A DNA stretch of 64,000 bases from Smittia aterrima (Eukaryota > Arthropoda > Insecta > Diptera > Chironomidae), in contig CP093831.1 in the NCBI GenBank assembly GCA_033063855.1, positions 22,568,001 to 22,632,000 on the forward strand, in the 5' to 3' direction. Within the stretch, counting starts at the first letter, position 1. Each line of letters begins with the position of its first letter. Shown here in pieces: positions 11,104 through 21,894 of the stretch. Position numbers and translations under genes: made by a program. Below the pieces are notes generated by a model. The model made no database searches, was not told the origin of the DNA, and worked only from the letters and a program-made list of their open reading frames with translations.

Positions 11104-13110
11104 TCATTTTTTTTTGATCGTTTGCAAGTAGTTGTGATACTCGTTGTGCTTTGCAATGAGTGTGTTGAAATCATCCGGTGCTAAAGGTTCGTCATTCAGC
11201 AAGGAATTGATTTTCAAGACATCGCTAAAAAGAGAAATTCGTGAAGGATTTGGTTTTTCTTCATAGTACAACTTACCGAATGACTATTTGCCAAGCCTTC
11301 ATCTTTAACTTTGGTGTTACATGGTTCTCACAAGTCCATTTGTACCAGCGTACAGCGTTTTCAACGCTCAATTGAGCAAGAATTTCGTTTTCGCATTCAT
11401 GTTTAAGTTCAGGTATTCCGAAGATAATAGCAGCATTGAATACCTTTTCAACGTTTTCTGTCAAATAGTCTGGAAGTTCTTGTCCATAAACAAAGCTTTT
11501 GAGAAATTTGAATGTTTCTACTTCCATTGACTCGATTTCGGACAAATTTTGACCATTTACAATATTCTCGAAGTTATTACATGCTGCTACCATGACGCAT
11601 CGATTGACGTGCAATGAATTATTACCGACTTCAAGAACAAAGTCAGAATAGACGACGTCATTGCTAACTTTCGGAAAATGGTTCGGGTATGTCCTCTTGA
11701 TGAATGGAAGGCGACATCTGAATAAGCGAAGCTCCAAGGAAATTGAAAGAGTATTTTCACCATCATGAATTGCAAATGGAAAGAATGTAGTTCTGTATTT
11801 CAGAGTGCCTTCTTCTAACTTTTCCGGTTTTGAATCAATTTTTGAATCCTTCCAGTGAGCTGATTATGAGAAGTTTTCCAAATCAAGCCGTGCCGATGTT
11901 TCAAGAATTTCAAGATCAACCAAAATTTGTAAAGTGTATTCGCCATTTGCAGATTTGCTTACACAAGCTGTTGCATACCTATTCAAAATAAAAATAAAAA
12001 CAATTGCGATAAAAAGCAAAGTAAAATTATATTTTTTACCTACGACTCTTTCTATCAATGAAAATGGAAACAAAGAGTTTTTCTAATCCATCAAAGTCCA
12101 ACGTGATGAAGATAATTGTATAAATACGTTTGCCAAGACAAACTTTCAAGTCAAGTGAAAACAAAACAATAATATTTACAATAAGAAGTGGAAAATTGTT
12201 TTGAAACTTTCAAAAATGTGACTAGTTGAATATTTTTTCCTTTTCAGGAAACAATTCCAACAAAAAATACGAACAAATTAATGGTTTGGCGCTAGTATTG
12301 ATCATTACTAATTAACTGCGTTTTGATTAAAGAATCGCCTTTAATTTTTACCTCGATTCTTCTTCTTCTTGCTCACGGCCAACAAACGCCATAAAATTCG
12401 TCGCTCTTAATCTTTTTCAAGGAAATCTATTTGTTCACCTTCGTCACTTTCAAGCTGGATACTCGATTCTGTACAAAAACTTACTAAATGGAAATGCTGA
12501 TCATAAATCACCCGCACAAAGAATCTTCATCGAAAAAAAATGTATTCTATTTACTCATATCTAGACGGGAACATTGCTTTATCTTAAACAAAGGAAAACG
12601 AGCAGAGTCGATAATAACAACTTTTAAATCATTTTCATCGAAAGACTTTTAGGAAACGACTGACAGTCCAATTTTTAATTAGAAAGTTATTTTATAGTTT
12701 GTCGCCTTAGCTGATAGACCAGCTTTTAAATCCGCAATTGTCTTTCATCTAATGATTAGATTCTAATCTACTTAACCTTTCTGACATTGACAAGCGTGGG
12801 AATGAACATTTCATTGTTTAAGAACAACACCGCTCTGAGATCGCAATTTGCATGTAGTTTCGCATTAATATCAAGATACTTTTCGTTGACAATCAAAATT
12901 AATTTACGTTTAGTTGAATTAGTTTTGAGGATTCAAAGAAAGGGATAGAATAATTGCTTACCACTCAGCTCCAACGAAACTTAATTTTCTTTTTCTTGTA
13001 ACCAGGTTTTCTTGTATTTTTTTTGGGTTCTCGATCAGCCAAGTAAAGTAAGAAGACTCGGTAATTTCCAGTCGTGAATCTACTTCAATTTCATGTCCAA
13101 TAGCACTCAT
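11104..13110 (-). pseudogene. MATH-BTB (speckle-type POZ-like) gene, apparently broken
   Basis: A first exon (13110-12962) encodes MSAIGHEIEVDS and the MATH start TWLIENPKKIQ, and ends at a good GTAAGC donor. Further MATH sequence lies at about 12145-12040 (LDFDGLEKLF) and continues from 11978. The frame then runs through a BTB domain (DFVLEVGNNSLHVNRCVM) and a BACK-like helical tail to a last exon, 11224-11104. Such proteins are usually Cullin-3 substrate adaptors. Two problems suggest decay: an in-frame TAA at 11864-11866 separates MATH from BTB with no Met before the BTB, and no acceptor joins the first exon to the second in frame. The nested gene at 43937-45207 is an intact relative. A functional variant with an unseen exon or readthrough cannot be excluded. 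Confidence 0.6.
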
Positions 13111-13247
13111 CTTTCAATATTTCAGTTCACTAGTTTTGTTCTTACAGCACAGAGAATTTGAGTTCATTGAACGCGGTTCTTTCTATAGAAGAAAAGGACA
13201 AAAGATGAAGTGAGACGGAGATAACGATTTAGGGCTATAAGTCCTGT

Positions 13248-13328
13248 TTGAATTAAACGGTCAAATTTTCGCTTTCCAGATTCGTTATCTACATTAATTT
13301 TTTGGTATGGGGAAAGCGTTTAATTCAA
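13248..13328. repeat. Short inverted repeat
   Basis: Perfect 12-bp arms (TTGAATTAAACG and CGTTTAATTCAA), with a second complementary pair GCTTTCC/GGAAAGC just inside, enclose about 57 bp. This could be a small MITE relic or a structured regulatory element between the MATH-BTB and F-box genes. Confidence 0.6.
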
Positions 13329-13683
13329 CCCTAGAGCCTTGTCTCTACCTTCTAGATCATGTTTCACATGCAAAGCTTCCCAAACTACAAGTTGATTAAA
13401 ACCTTCTGCTGAAAATTTAACGAAAGGATTAAAGAATTGCTTTTCATTGATATCCATTCAATCAAGAATATCTCACTCATCAGTTAACAGCTTCGTGATA
13501 TATTGTTTAATATATTACGAGATCACTAATAACTTTACGTCAAGAGAAATTGTCAAATTGATAATCTCCAAGTTAAATTCTTGGATCGAAGAAGTTAAAG
13601 TCGTAGAGAAAGATTGAGTAGATTGATAGTTTATCGAAATAAATTTTATTTTTCTAATAACTAAACTTGATTCTCGTAGGAAG

Positions 13684-15256
13684 CTAATAAAGTTCAACTA
13701 GTTTAAACAATGAGCATTCCAAATCTGGTAATGATCCTTCATGTTTCAATCGTTTTTTAATTTGAAATTTCGGTTCATATAAATTTTCATCAACAGCGCG
13801 ATCGAAATATTCGAGTAGCTCGAAGTTACTGCAATTTCGAGAAATTATTTCGACCAGAGTTGTCGGTACAAAACCATTGCCAATATACATGTATTTGAGA
13901 TTAGGCAAGCTTGCTGTAATCATGTTCATGACTTGGTTATTCGTAGAATTGGGAATGTAAATCCTAATTGACAGACTGATAATAAGTTCCTCGATCGAAG
14001 GATTTTCCCTGCAGAATTTTCTAAATGAATGGGCATCAGCTGTGCCTGTTTGAAATATCCTAAGTGACGGTATCCTCACTGCTGGCATGCAGTGTGTAAA
14101 AGTAGTAAAGTGCAGATCTTGAACTTTTGAGCAGTTGTTGAATATGCAGATCCACTCATCACTGTTTACGTGTCTTACAATGCCTTTAAACGAAAGTTTT
14201 TCTATCGATGGATAGAGCTGAATCAATCCTTGAATTCCTCTATATTGTTTCAGTTTGTATCCGATTATGAGCGTTTTGAGATAATAGTTAGGACTCATTT
14301 GATAGAAGGCTCGTTCGGATGGCAGTTCAACATTGACAAAAAATCTTGTGATCTTCAACTTCGTCACAATGAATTCGAAGATTCTAAAGCTTATCTTCTG
14401 AAAAATTTCCAGACTCTGAAGTGAGGCGCAATTCTTGAGAAAATTTATGAAACCATCGTCAACCACCGACCAATCTTTCACAAATCTTAAGTCAATTGCA
14501 AGTTTGGTAATATGCATTGGCCGAAAGTTACTTAGACTGAAGAATCTGCTCGGAACGCATAAAGCTAATGACTCAAGTGATTTTTGCTTTTCAATGAATT
14601 CTTTAAAGGAAATTGCATTAATTGTTGAAAAGTGTTTTCCAGGAATGCTCAAAGATTGAACTTGAACATTTTTCATGAAAGCAATAAATTCCCAACTACT
14701 TTCAATGATGCTCACACATTTGATGGAGGCCGCATCGAAGGTCTCTTTGTTTTCATTTTCTATTGAGCATTCCCGAATAACAAGATTGTTAAGATTCTGT
14801 GAAAAACACAGAATGAAACTGAGATCATCAGCTATGACATTAACTTTAATAATTTCGAGCTCGCGAATGTTTGCTGACATTCTTTTCAGAATATTTTTGA
14901 GTTTTCCATTAATTTTGGTCGAATCAATGATGATCGTTTGATATTTACGACGAGTTCCTTCTATTTCGTTTTCTTTTTCTTCCCATCGAGCATCAAATTT
15001 TATCTTAAACCTGCTCATTATTTTTGACGAATCTCCAATTATTCGGTTCCATCTAAAATGAAAAAAATATTTTATTTTTTGTGAAAATTCAAAGATTTCT
15101 ATGATAAACTTACTCTTTGCAGACAAGTGTGCAGCATTTTAATGTTTCAGCATTTTGAAAACAAAATATTTTTAGCAAAATATCTTCCACCAAGGCTTTA
15201 ATCGGTGAAACCAATTTTTCCTCGTTCATGTTGAGATCTTGTTGTTGAATCGACAT
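13684..15256 (-). CDS. F-box / leucine-rich-repeat protein
   Basis: Two exons, 15256-15114 and 15052-13684, joined in phase through a 61-bp intron, give about 503 residues. The N-terminus holds an F-box (LVEDILLKIF, then CTLVCKEWNRI, about residues 20-60), whose second helix spans the splice junction. The rest consists of irregular leucine-rich repeats (for example LESLALCVPS, LQSLEIFQ, IEKLSF, LKYMYIGN). F-box proteins bind Skp1 through this motif and present substrates to an SCF ubiquitin ligase through the repeats; the substrate here is unknown. The family expands quickly in midges and mosquitoes. A fragment of this gene was copied to 5379-5490. The start at 15256 was chosen because it is the first ATG that keeps the F-box in frame; a second ATG lies nine codons in. 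Confidence 0.8.
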
Positions 15257-15482
15257 TAAGGTTTACAATTTTAAGTTGTTCAGAATGATATTTTAATTTA
15301 AAACAAGTAAAATATTTTTTCGATCCTCAGTTTTTTTGCTGCTTAAAAGGAAAATATAAAAATGATTTTGCTGAAGTTCAGCAAAGGCTTTTCTGAACAT
15401 GTTTCAACTTCTTATAAGAAAGCTCACAATTTTAAGTTACATCTTTTATTTGACTCTTTAACAGATTCGCTGAACAACAATT

Positions 15483-16895
15483 TTATGAGTTTCGACAGTA
15501 AATCTCGTCGCAGTTTCCATTCGCAAACCGGCTGAACCTTTCTAAAACAAACGCTTGCTTGCAGATTCCATTCGAGTCGCATCCGGGAATTTGTAAAGGT
15601 CGCTCATTCAAGAGGAACATGATATCATTGTCATCGTCAACGCAACTGAAAAATTAAAGTTTTAAGAAAGTTTTTAATAAAATTTTCTTTCAAGCAACTC
15701 ACTCGAAACGAATCATGACTAAGTTAGTTCCTTTGGTTGAGATTCGACTCGTTCTCCACTTTCTGAAGATTTGTTGTGCAAAATTGTGACGAGTCAAAAC
15801 TTCGTCATCCTCAAAAATTCCCATCGTGACATAAATTAATTGAATCGCAGTATGTCCGCTGAAGAGCTTTGCTGTGTAATCGTTGGGATTGGTTGATTGA
15901 ATGAATGACAAAAGATCTTGCATGATCCGACAGTAAATTCCTTCGTAAAGAGTACGGAATCCAGCAGCGTTACCATAGCCTAGTCGATAGTAATAATGCA
16001 AGTCCTCAAAATATTCGAGAACCTGATGATTCGCTGGAGAAAAAGCTGCGCACATTGGCGACATTCCGTTGATATTCCAAATTTGTTCGTATCTACAAAG
16101 ATTCATAAGTGTCGTGACTTCTGCGGGTCGAAGTTGTTGAGCTCCGTGAAATCCGAGTTTAGCGCTGACTTGTGATAACATTTCTTGATATTCGGGGCCT
16201 TGAACGAAACCTTGTTGCTCGGCAAACACTTGTGAGACTTGAATGAACTCTTGACAGTTGTCATGAGGCAACAATAGCAAGTCTGGAGTTTCAACATCGT
16301 CAAAGGCAACGTTCTCGAATTCATTGTAACCGAACAAACCGTCAGCAAAAGCTCGCATGCTTGCCAAAGCTCTCTGCGTTTGCACAGATCTGAAGAAATA
16401 ATGATTTTGAGAATAAGTTGAGGGCAAAAGTGTCGGGAAGGCTGCTTGATATCGTTGAGCTAAGTCTCTGAATTCATTCCAACCCGCAACTGTCAACAAC
16501 TGAGCACTGTTTGCTGTGATATTGGGATCGAATCTCCAATTGCGAATCAATTCAATATCTGAAGCACAAAGCGACGTTCGACCAGCTTCGTAGTTGATAA
16601 TAATTTCTCTCTGAAGTCTCTCATTGTTTTCAAGAATATTTACGATCTGTGCCGTCGTGGGAAGTCGAGTTCCATGTCGGCTGATAAACCAAAACTTTGT
16701 GGGAGTGCAGTTCGTTGATGTTGGAGTGACGATATGTCCTCTCTGCGTCTCATAAGTCGTGATTACTGAAAATCTATCGGTTTGTGGTCGAATTGGGTCC
16801 TGCGAGTAGCAATAGAAAGGATTATGCATCGAAACACTGGCATCGACCCAAATGAAAGTCAAAGCGACAAGCAGAAACTTAATTAAACACGACAT
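15483..16895 (-). CDS. Multiple inositol polyphosphate phosphatase-like (histidine acid phosphatase)
   Basis: Exons 16895-15703 and 15645-15483 give about 451 residues. A signal peptide (LIKFLLVALTFIWVDA) is followed by the histidine-acid-phosphatase signature RHGTRLPT near residue 73. The proton-donor region reads SGHTAIQ rather than the HAE of typical MINPP1 enzymes, so the His is kept but the Glu is not. The C-terminal exon has the family's paired cysteines (IPGCDSNGICKQ and NCDEIYC). Family members remove phosphates, including the 3-phosphate, from InsP6/InsP5 and can act in the ER, in secretions or in the gut. No ER-retention tail is visible, so secretion is likely. A TATA-like TATATTTA lies at about 16950-16957 on this strand. 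Two partial copies occur to the left. Confidence 0.88.
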
Positions 16896-17581
16896 GGTCG
16901 AATATCGAAGATTGAAAACAGACTAACTAAAAATATTAAGAAATTCAATAAATATAGACAACTCAAAGCCAATCAAAAGTGTATAATCCAAGTAAGTGAC
17001 AGCAATCACGTAATTTTTTCAATCAAAATGATTAGAAGTACGTGAAATATTTTTAGAATCGTGAACACTTGAGAAGTCTCTGTAATCTCAAATGATAAAG
17101 GTTTAATAAAAGTTTTGATTTTAATTATTCTCCCGGCTAAACAAGAAAATCTTCAACTGCATTTTCAATTCTCAAGTATCGTCAAATGCTTTTCAATGAA
17201 TGGTTTAAATATTTTCAATAGATTCTGTTCGGTTGGTGCGGGTTCGTGTTGCCTGTTGGCGTTTAGCTCGTCAGTCGGAGCTATCGATGAAGAAATTGGA
17301 TTTGCACTTTGAATCAGTTAAAGCATGCCATGAATGATGAGATCAGTAATGACGTCTCAAAAATTACGAAACTCAAGCGTTCAATCTTTGATTTGACTGG
17401 AGTATCTAAATCACAATTCAAATTAAAACTTTCATCATCAGGACTTCATGAGAATATTTTTATTTAGTATTTAACCATTTGCAAGGGCTTTATTTCATTC
17501 CTACATAATAATTTGAGACACAATGTTTCAGTTCGTTTGAGTTAAACTTTAAGCTTCCTTTATATGTATCTCTAATAAAAA
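16896..17581. other. Upstream region of MIPP, no further gene seen
   Basis: AT-rich non-coding sequence holding the probable MIPP promoter (TATA-like element about 55 bp before the start codon). Nothing else is recognisable. Confidence 0.5.
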
Positions 17582-17761
17582 CTATCCTAAATTTTGCAGG
17601 AGTCGAAGATTGTTCCCTGGGTTGTTCCCTGTGTAAAAATTATTAATTTTAAAACTATGATTTTACTTGCATTAAATTCTAAAAAACTTACCTTCTTTCC
17701 ATTGGATTCGGCTTTTTTTTATTGTGGATTTATTAAGTTTTTGTTTGCGTTTGCTTGACAT
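17582..17761 (-). CDS. Possible micro-gene for a 38-residue basic peptide
   Basis: Exon 1 (17761-17692) starts at ATG and encodes MSSKRKQKLNKSTIKK, rich in Lys/Arg, ending at an exact GTAAGT donor. A 63-bp intron ends in TTTTTACACAG. Exon 2 (17628-17582) continues in phase to a TAG. The intron size and splice signals match the other genes here, but the peptide belongs to no family I recognise and the ORF is short enough to arise by chance. Weak support; RNA evidence is required. Confidence 0.28.
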
Positions 17762-17839
17762 CGTTTTCTTTTTTAAATATTTTCCAATTTATAAAATATG
17801 ACGGTTTGAGACAGTTTTTCTTCTGCTTGATGACTGAAG

Positions 17840-17935
17840 AATTAATGAATTATAAATATTATATATATATAAAGCATTATTATATATAAAATATTTTTTT
17901 ATTTTTTATATATTATTATATATAAAACATATGAA
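17840..17935. repeat. TA-rich simple repeat
   Basis: Two runs of TATATATA/TTATTATATATAAAA separated by a T-rich stretch, almost pure A+T. Low complexity. Confidence 0.8.
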
Positions 17936-18159
17936 AATAGTCAGTTTATTTGGTTATCGTGTTTTGCTGTTCTGCGCAAATTTTACAATCTAATTTGTGC
18001 AAATTTTCAGTGTTGTCTCTTTCAACAACCACTTCGACTAAGTAAAGACAACCATTTGCGTTTGCACGGCTATGAAAAATTTGACGTCAAGTTCTTTTGC
18101 AGTGTCGCTTTGACGATAGATTCTAACGTTAACTTTTGTGCTGGCAATAAAAAGTGTTG

Positions 18160-18425
18160 TAACGGCCAGAATTTATTTGAAAGTTATCGCTGGATCAACG
18201 ATAACTTTTTGAACAAACGTTAGATTTATTTTGAACCGGCGATAGATTTTTGCGATAACTTAATGAGCGATTACTTTATGAGCGATAACTACTCGAGCGA
18301 TAGATTTACCGAGCGATAACTTAATACCCAAACATTTTCCCTTTACCGATAAAATCAGATTCCCACGAATCCTTTTATCGTTCGGTGAATCTATCGCTCG
18401 TAATTCTATCGTTGTCGAGAACTTT
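18160..18425. repeat. Long imperfect palindrome with clustered GCGATA motifs
   Basis: The core arms are 18294-18319 and 18375-18400: 26 bp each, reverse complementary with two mismatches. Outside them weaker similarity continues. The motif GAGCGATAACTT and variants recur about eight times from 18185 to 18410, in direct and inverted order. The right arm contains the last codons and stop of the endonuclease-like gene. It could be a fold-back or MITE relic, or a cluster of GATA-type sites. Confidence 0.7.
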
Positions 18426-19097
18426 GGATACATCTGAGAGAACCTCGTTTGATGGGAACTTTGCGTGACAATTTGGGTTGCCTGGGTGGAGCTGAGGTAT
18501 GCAGTCGCGCAATCCGTTTCGTCCCGGCCTGTTGCATCGACGGTTTGCATTTGTGCCAGCAGTCTCCAGGACAATGAAAGCAGCATTAATACAAAACCGG
18601 CGATGGCAGAGATGAGAGGCCTCGAAGAGATATGAGTTCCGGACACCGTTGTCTAGCCGAGCGAGTGAAGCAAGATCTTGTCCATACTTAAGGTAGAGTA
18701 CCAACTGATGAGCGAGGATGATTCCGTGAGGCATGTAAATTTGTGGATACCTCCTACCATTTTGATTGCACAAAATATGACCTGTGGAAATAAATATTTT
18801 TATGAAATGTATTTTAACTAACATTCTTTAAATCTACTGTTTAAATCCTCTGTAATTAATTTTGTAAATACCTTCTTGGAAAACCGTCCATTTGCTTGTC
18901 AGTAGCGCTAAATATTGTTTCCAGGCATAAAGTTCGCTCCATATCCAATCTGCTCGCCATTCTGCAAACTGACATTCATCACAATCCTCGTTCGATGATC
19001 TTAAAATTTCTCGGATTTCATTTTTCACTTCTTGTGAAAGAGTCTTTAGTAAAGAAATTGAAAACATGCTAACCTTGCTCAGAAATTTTAACACCAT
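18375..19097 (-). CDS. His-Me finger (I-PpoI-like) endonuclease-type protein
   Basis: Exons 19097-18872 and 18781-18375, joined in phase by a GT-AG intron of 90 bp, give about 210 residues. Residues 1-75 are a novel N-terminus with acidic and Trp-rich segments. The second exon carries HGIILAHQLVLYLKYG and then the diagnostic block ASHLCHRRFCIN, followed by TNANRRC and further Cys/His (RDC, QLH, PNC). This matches the zinc-stabilised beta-beta-alpha-metal fold of I-PpoI-type homing endonucleases: the His in SHLCH is the predicted general base, the Asn in TNAN the predicted metal ligand, and a CCHC set the second zinc site. One usual zinc ligand of the first site looks replaced (INAAF where the family has NPxH). 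Exon 2 is clearly GC-richer than the neighbourhood. Function may be nuclease or domesticated DNA-binding; a mobile-element or horizontal origin is an inference. Confidence 0.68.
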
Positions 19098-21580
19098 GAA
19101 GTTGTCAGCTTAATTATCTGCTTTCAGCATCATCTGTTGACAAGCACTGGCAAAAACATTTGAATTGAGCAACAACGGAAAAAGCGTTTTATTGCCCTGT
19201 AAGTTTAAAACTTTTTCAACTTCAAGCAGTTGCTCACTTACGACGAGAGAAGAAAAACTTCATTCGAGTTTCAAGCTTCTTCGCGGGACAAAGTGGTTCA
19301 TTTTTCGCGGTTTCGAAAGGTTAATTTCCTTGTTTGAGCTAATTTTCAGTGAAAAGTTTCTTGGATCATGTTCAGAGTGCTTTCGTTATCAAAATTGCGG
19401 ATTACAGTTTCGATTTTGTGTGAATTTTGAGTGAAAAATATCAAGCCGAAAAATAAAACACCAGACAACAATCAAGTTGGAGAAAAAAGTATGAAAAGGA
19501 AAATTCTAAAAATAAAAGAACTGAAAAACACTTTTTGTTAAACAAGTCGAGTGACGAATTCGCATTTTAATCAAAAGCGTCTTGGCCAAGAAATTCATTT
19601 CTAGCTAGACCAGCTCTCATCTCTCATCTGAAAAATGGCTGTTGAAATTGATTTTTCTCTTCCCCCTTCGTACACGTTCGACAAAAAGTACACAAGCGAC
19701 TGCAACCACCGAAAAAGAAGTCAAAATAAAAAGTGCGATTAGATGCTTTCGAAACGAAGGATTAGAGCTATCGATTCACTGATAAAGTTAGGGAAAGAGC
19801 TCAAGTGTGAAATTTAGAAATGAATGTGAAGGGGACTACGAACCTTGATAAGAAAATTACGAAATGCATCGAAAAACGTCTGGGCTCGTGCGAAGATGAA
19901 ATTTTACGCAATAATCATCCCTCGCATCAGTTTAATGCAGTTTGGCAACGCTGTTAGTCTCGGGTTCATACAAAAATCTACATTGAAAATCCTAATTATT
20001 TTTGTGCCGATGAACTCGAGAAATGTTTTTCAAATCTTCACGTTGAATTAAAAAATCATTTCTCAATCTCGCTCAACAACAATCGCGCATCGGATTTCAA
20101 CTGAAAACAATCGAAAACTATAAATTTGTAATTTGATGTTTCACCGACAAGATGTTATGCTTCCGGAATGAACATGAACTGACGCTAACGATTCGAGATT
20201 CGACTGACATGCTGACGATAAACAAAGCAGAGATCGTTATTTAAATATTTATGAAATGGGCTGAGGGCGAGAGGAGAAAGCATTTCTCTATCTAGCAAAC
20301 TACTCCAACGAAAGTTCGAGGACATGAATCACGAGGTCACCTTTTGATCTGAGTGCTGGGTCGCTTCTGGGTATAAACGTGCAGCATAAAATGATATTCA
20401 TCGAGTAGAGCAACTCAATAAATCGTTTCAATCTTTTTCTAATCGGTCATCGATGGTTCAATCATTATTCCGACTATAAATTAAAGTATTACGTCAAGAA
20501 GAAAGAAAGAGAGATGATCGTAAATGTCTTTTTACGATTGAATGCAAAAGAAATTACAAGACGATGGTCAGCGTCTAGAGAACTCTAACGGTTCACAATG
20601 GATTAGAAACTCAACCAACGAGAGCACAAAGAAAATCCAATTTAGAATTTCTTATGTCGTTTGTCTTCTCGAGTAGAAAAATTTCGCCACGTTGCCAAAG
20701 TTCTGAACGGTAAAGAAAGGATAAAAGGTCGACGCGACCGAGGAAATAATCTAAAGCCTTGTTATACAAATTCACGACTGTGAAATGCCTACGGTTGACA
20801 ATCTCGTCTCGTCTCCAAGCGAAGCTGTTAAACTCGAAACATGAACGAAGCGAGAGAAAATTGAGGAAAATTCATTTCCGCACCAATTATCGATTTTCCA
20901 TCGTTTGCGGAGATTATCGACTCAGACACATAACATAAATAATCAGCAAAGCATTCATTCAAGCTGGGCAGATTGTGCAACTCTCTTCATTCTTCAACAT
21001 CAATCTTCCCTTTTGCAGACTCGCTAATAGATCAACAAACTGATCCGGTTCATCTTCTTGCAAACAACAAGCCAATTGACTGGAACATTGCCACATAAAT
21101 CAAAAGCAAAACATTTCATTAAAACTTCACAAAAAAAAAACTCGGGAAATATGAAAACTTTCTCGAAACAATGTGAAATATCGTAAATTTTGGTTTGTTT
21201 ATGTTTAAGGTTTTTGAAGGGAAAATTGCAAAAGATAGATTGAATAAGGGAACAATCGAAATGATGTGTCGTCAACATTAGAGATCAGGAAGTTTAGTTT
21301 TCGCATGAATCTCATTGACGAACTTGCCCTTCCATTATTGAACAAAAATTATGTGGGAAACCGCAATTTGAATGTCTGCCAAAACACCAGAAAAATGTTT
21401 TGAAGTTTCTCGTATTTCGGCTCCACTTGGATTGGCTCCACTTTCATCCTAGCGGGAGTTCGTTGCAGTTGAATCAGAAATCCTTCAGATGAGAGAGAGA
21501 GAGAGAGCTTTGATTAAAATTCGAAAAGACCTTTTCGTAAGATCCATAAAAATTATTTTACGTTTTCTTTTATTGCAGCT
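19098..21580. other. Upstream region of mim, non-coding
   Basis: About 2.5 kb with no convincing ORF, tRNA or repeat. It probably holds the mim promoter and a non-coding first exon, because the sequence just before 21581 is a splice acceptor. The exact transcription start could not be placed. A short GAGAGAGAGAGAGAG tract at about 21490 may be a GAGA-factor site. Confidence 0.45.
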
Positions 21581-21894
21581 TTGAACGATCCGGTCAAGTC
21601 CGAATAAGGAGTTAAGCGTCGAAGTTAAACGAGTTTCTGTGGCTTTTACTGGCTCACCCACCGAATTTTCGTGAAGTAGACCGACGAAAAGTGTGAAAAA
21701 TGTTGGATCGTATGGAGATTAAAGTGTTGAAAGTGTAACTGGCGATCGGAAGATGTTTTTAGGTTTCGCGCAGTAAAAAAGTCAATTCAAAGCTAGATTT
21801 GTCGAAATAAATTATCAATCAGAGTGGGCGTGTGTGAAACACCGCAAAGCAAAGATTTCTCAAAGAAAAAAGTTTTGATTGAAAAGTTATCATC
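21581..21894 (+). other. Probable 5' UTR exon part of mim
   Basis: A pyrimidine-rich acceptor (TTTCTTTTATTGCAG) ends at 21580, and the following sequence runs without another acceptor to the mim start codon at 21895. It therefore looks like the leader part of the exon containing the start codon. Confidence 0.5.

Noticed and set aside
18260..18646. Second minus-strand ORF overlapping the endonuclease-like exon
   Set aside because: It is a frame-shifted shadow of the exon that carries the His-Me finger motifs.
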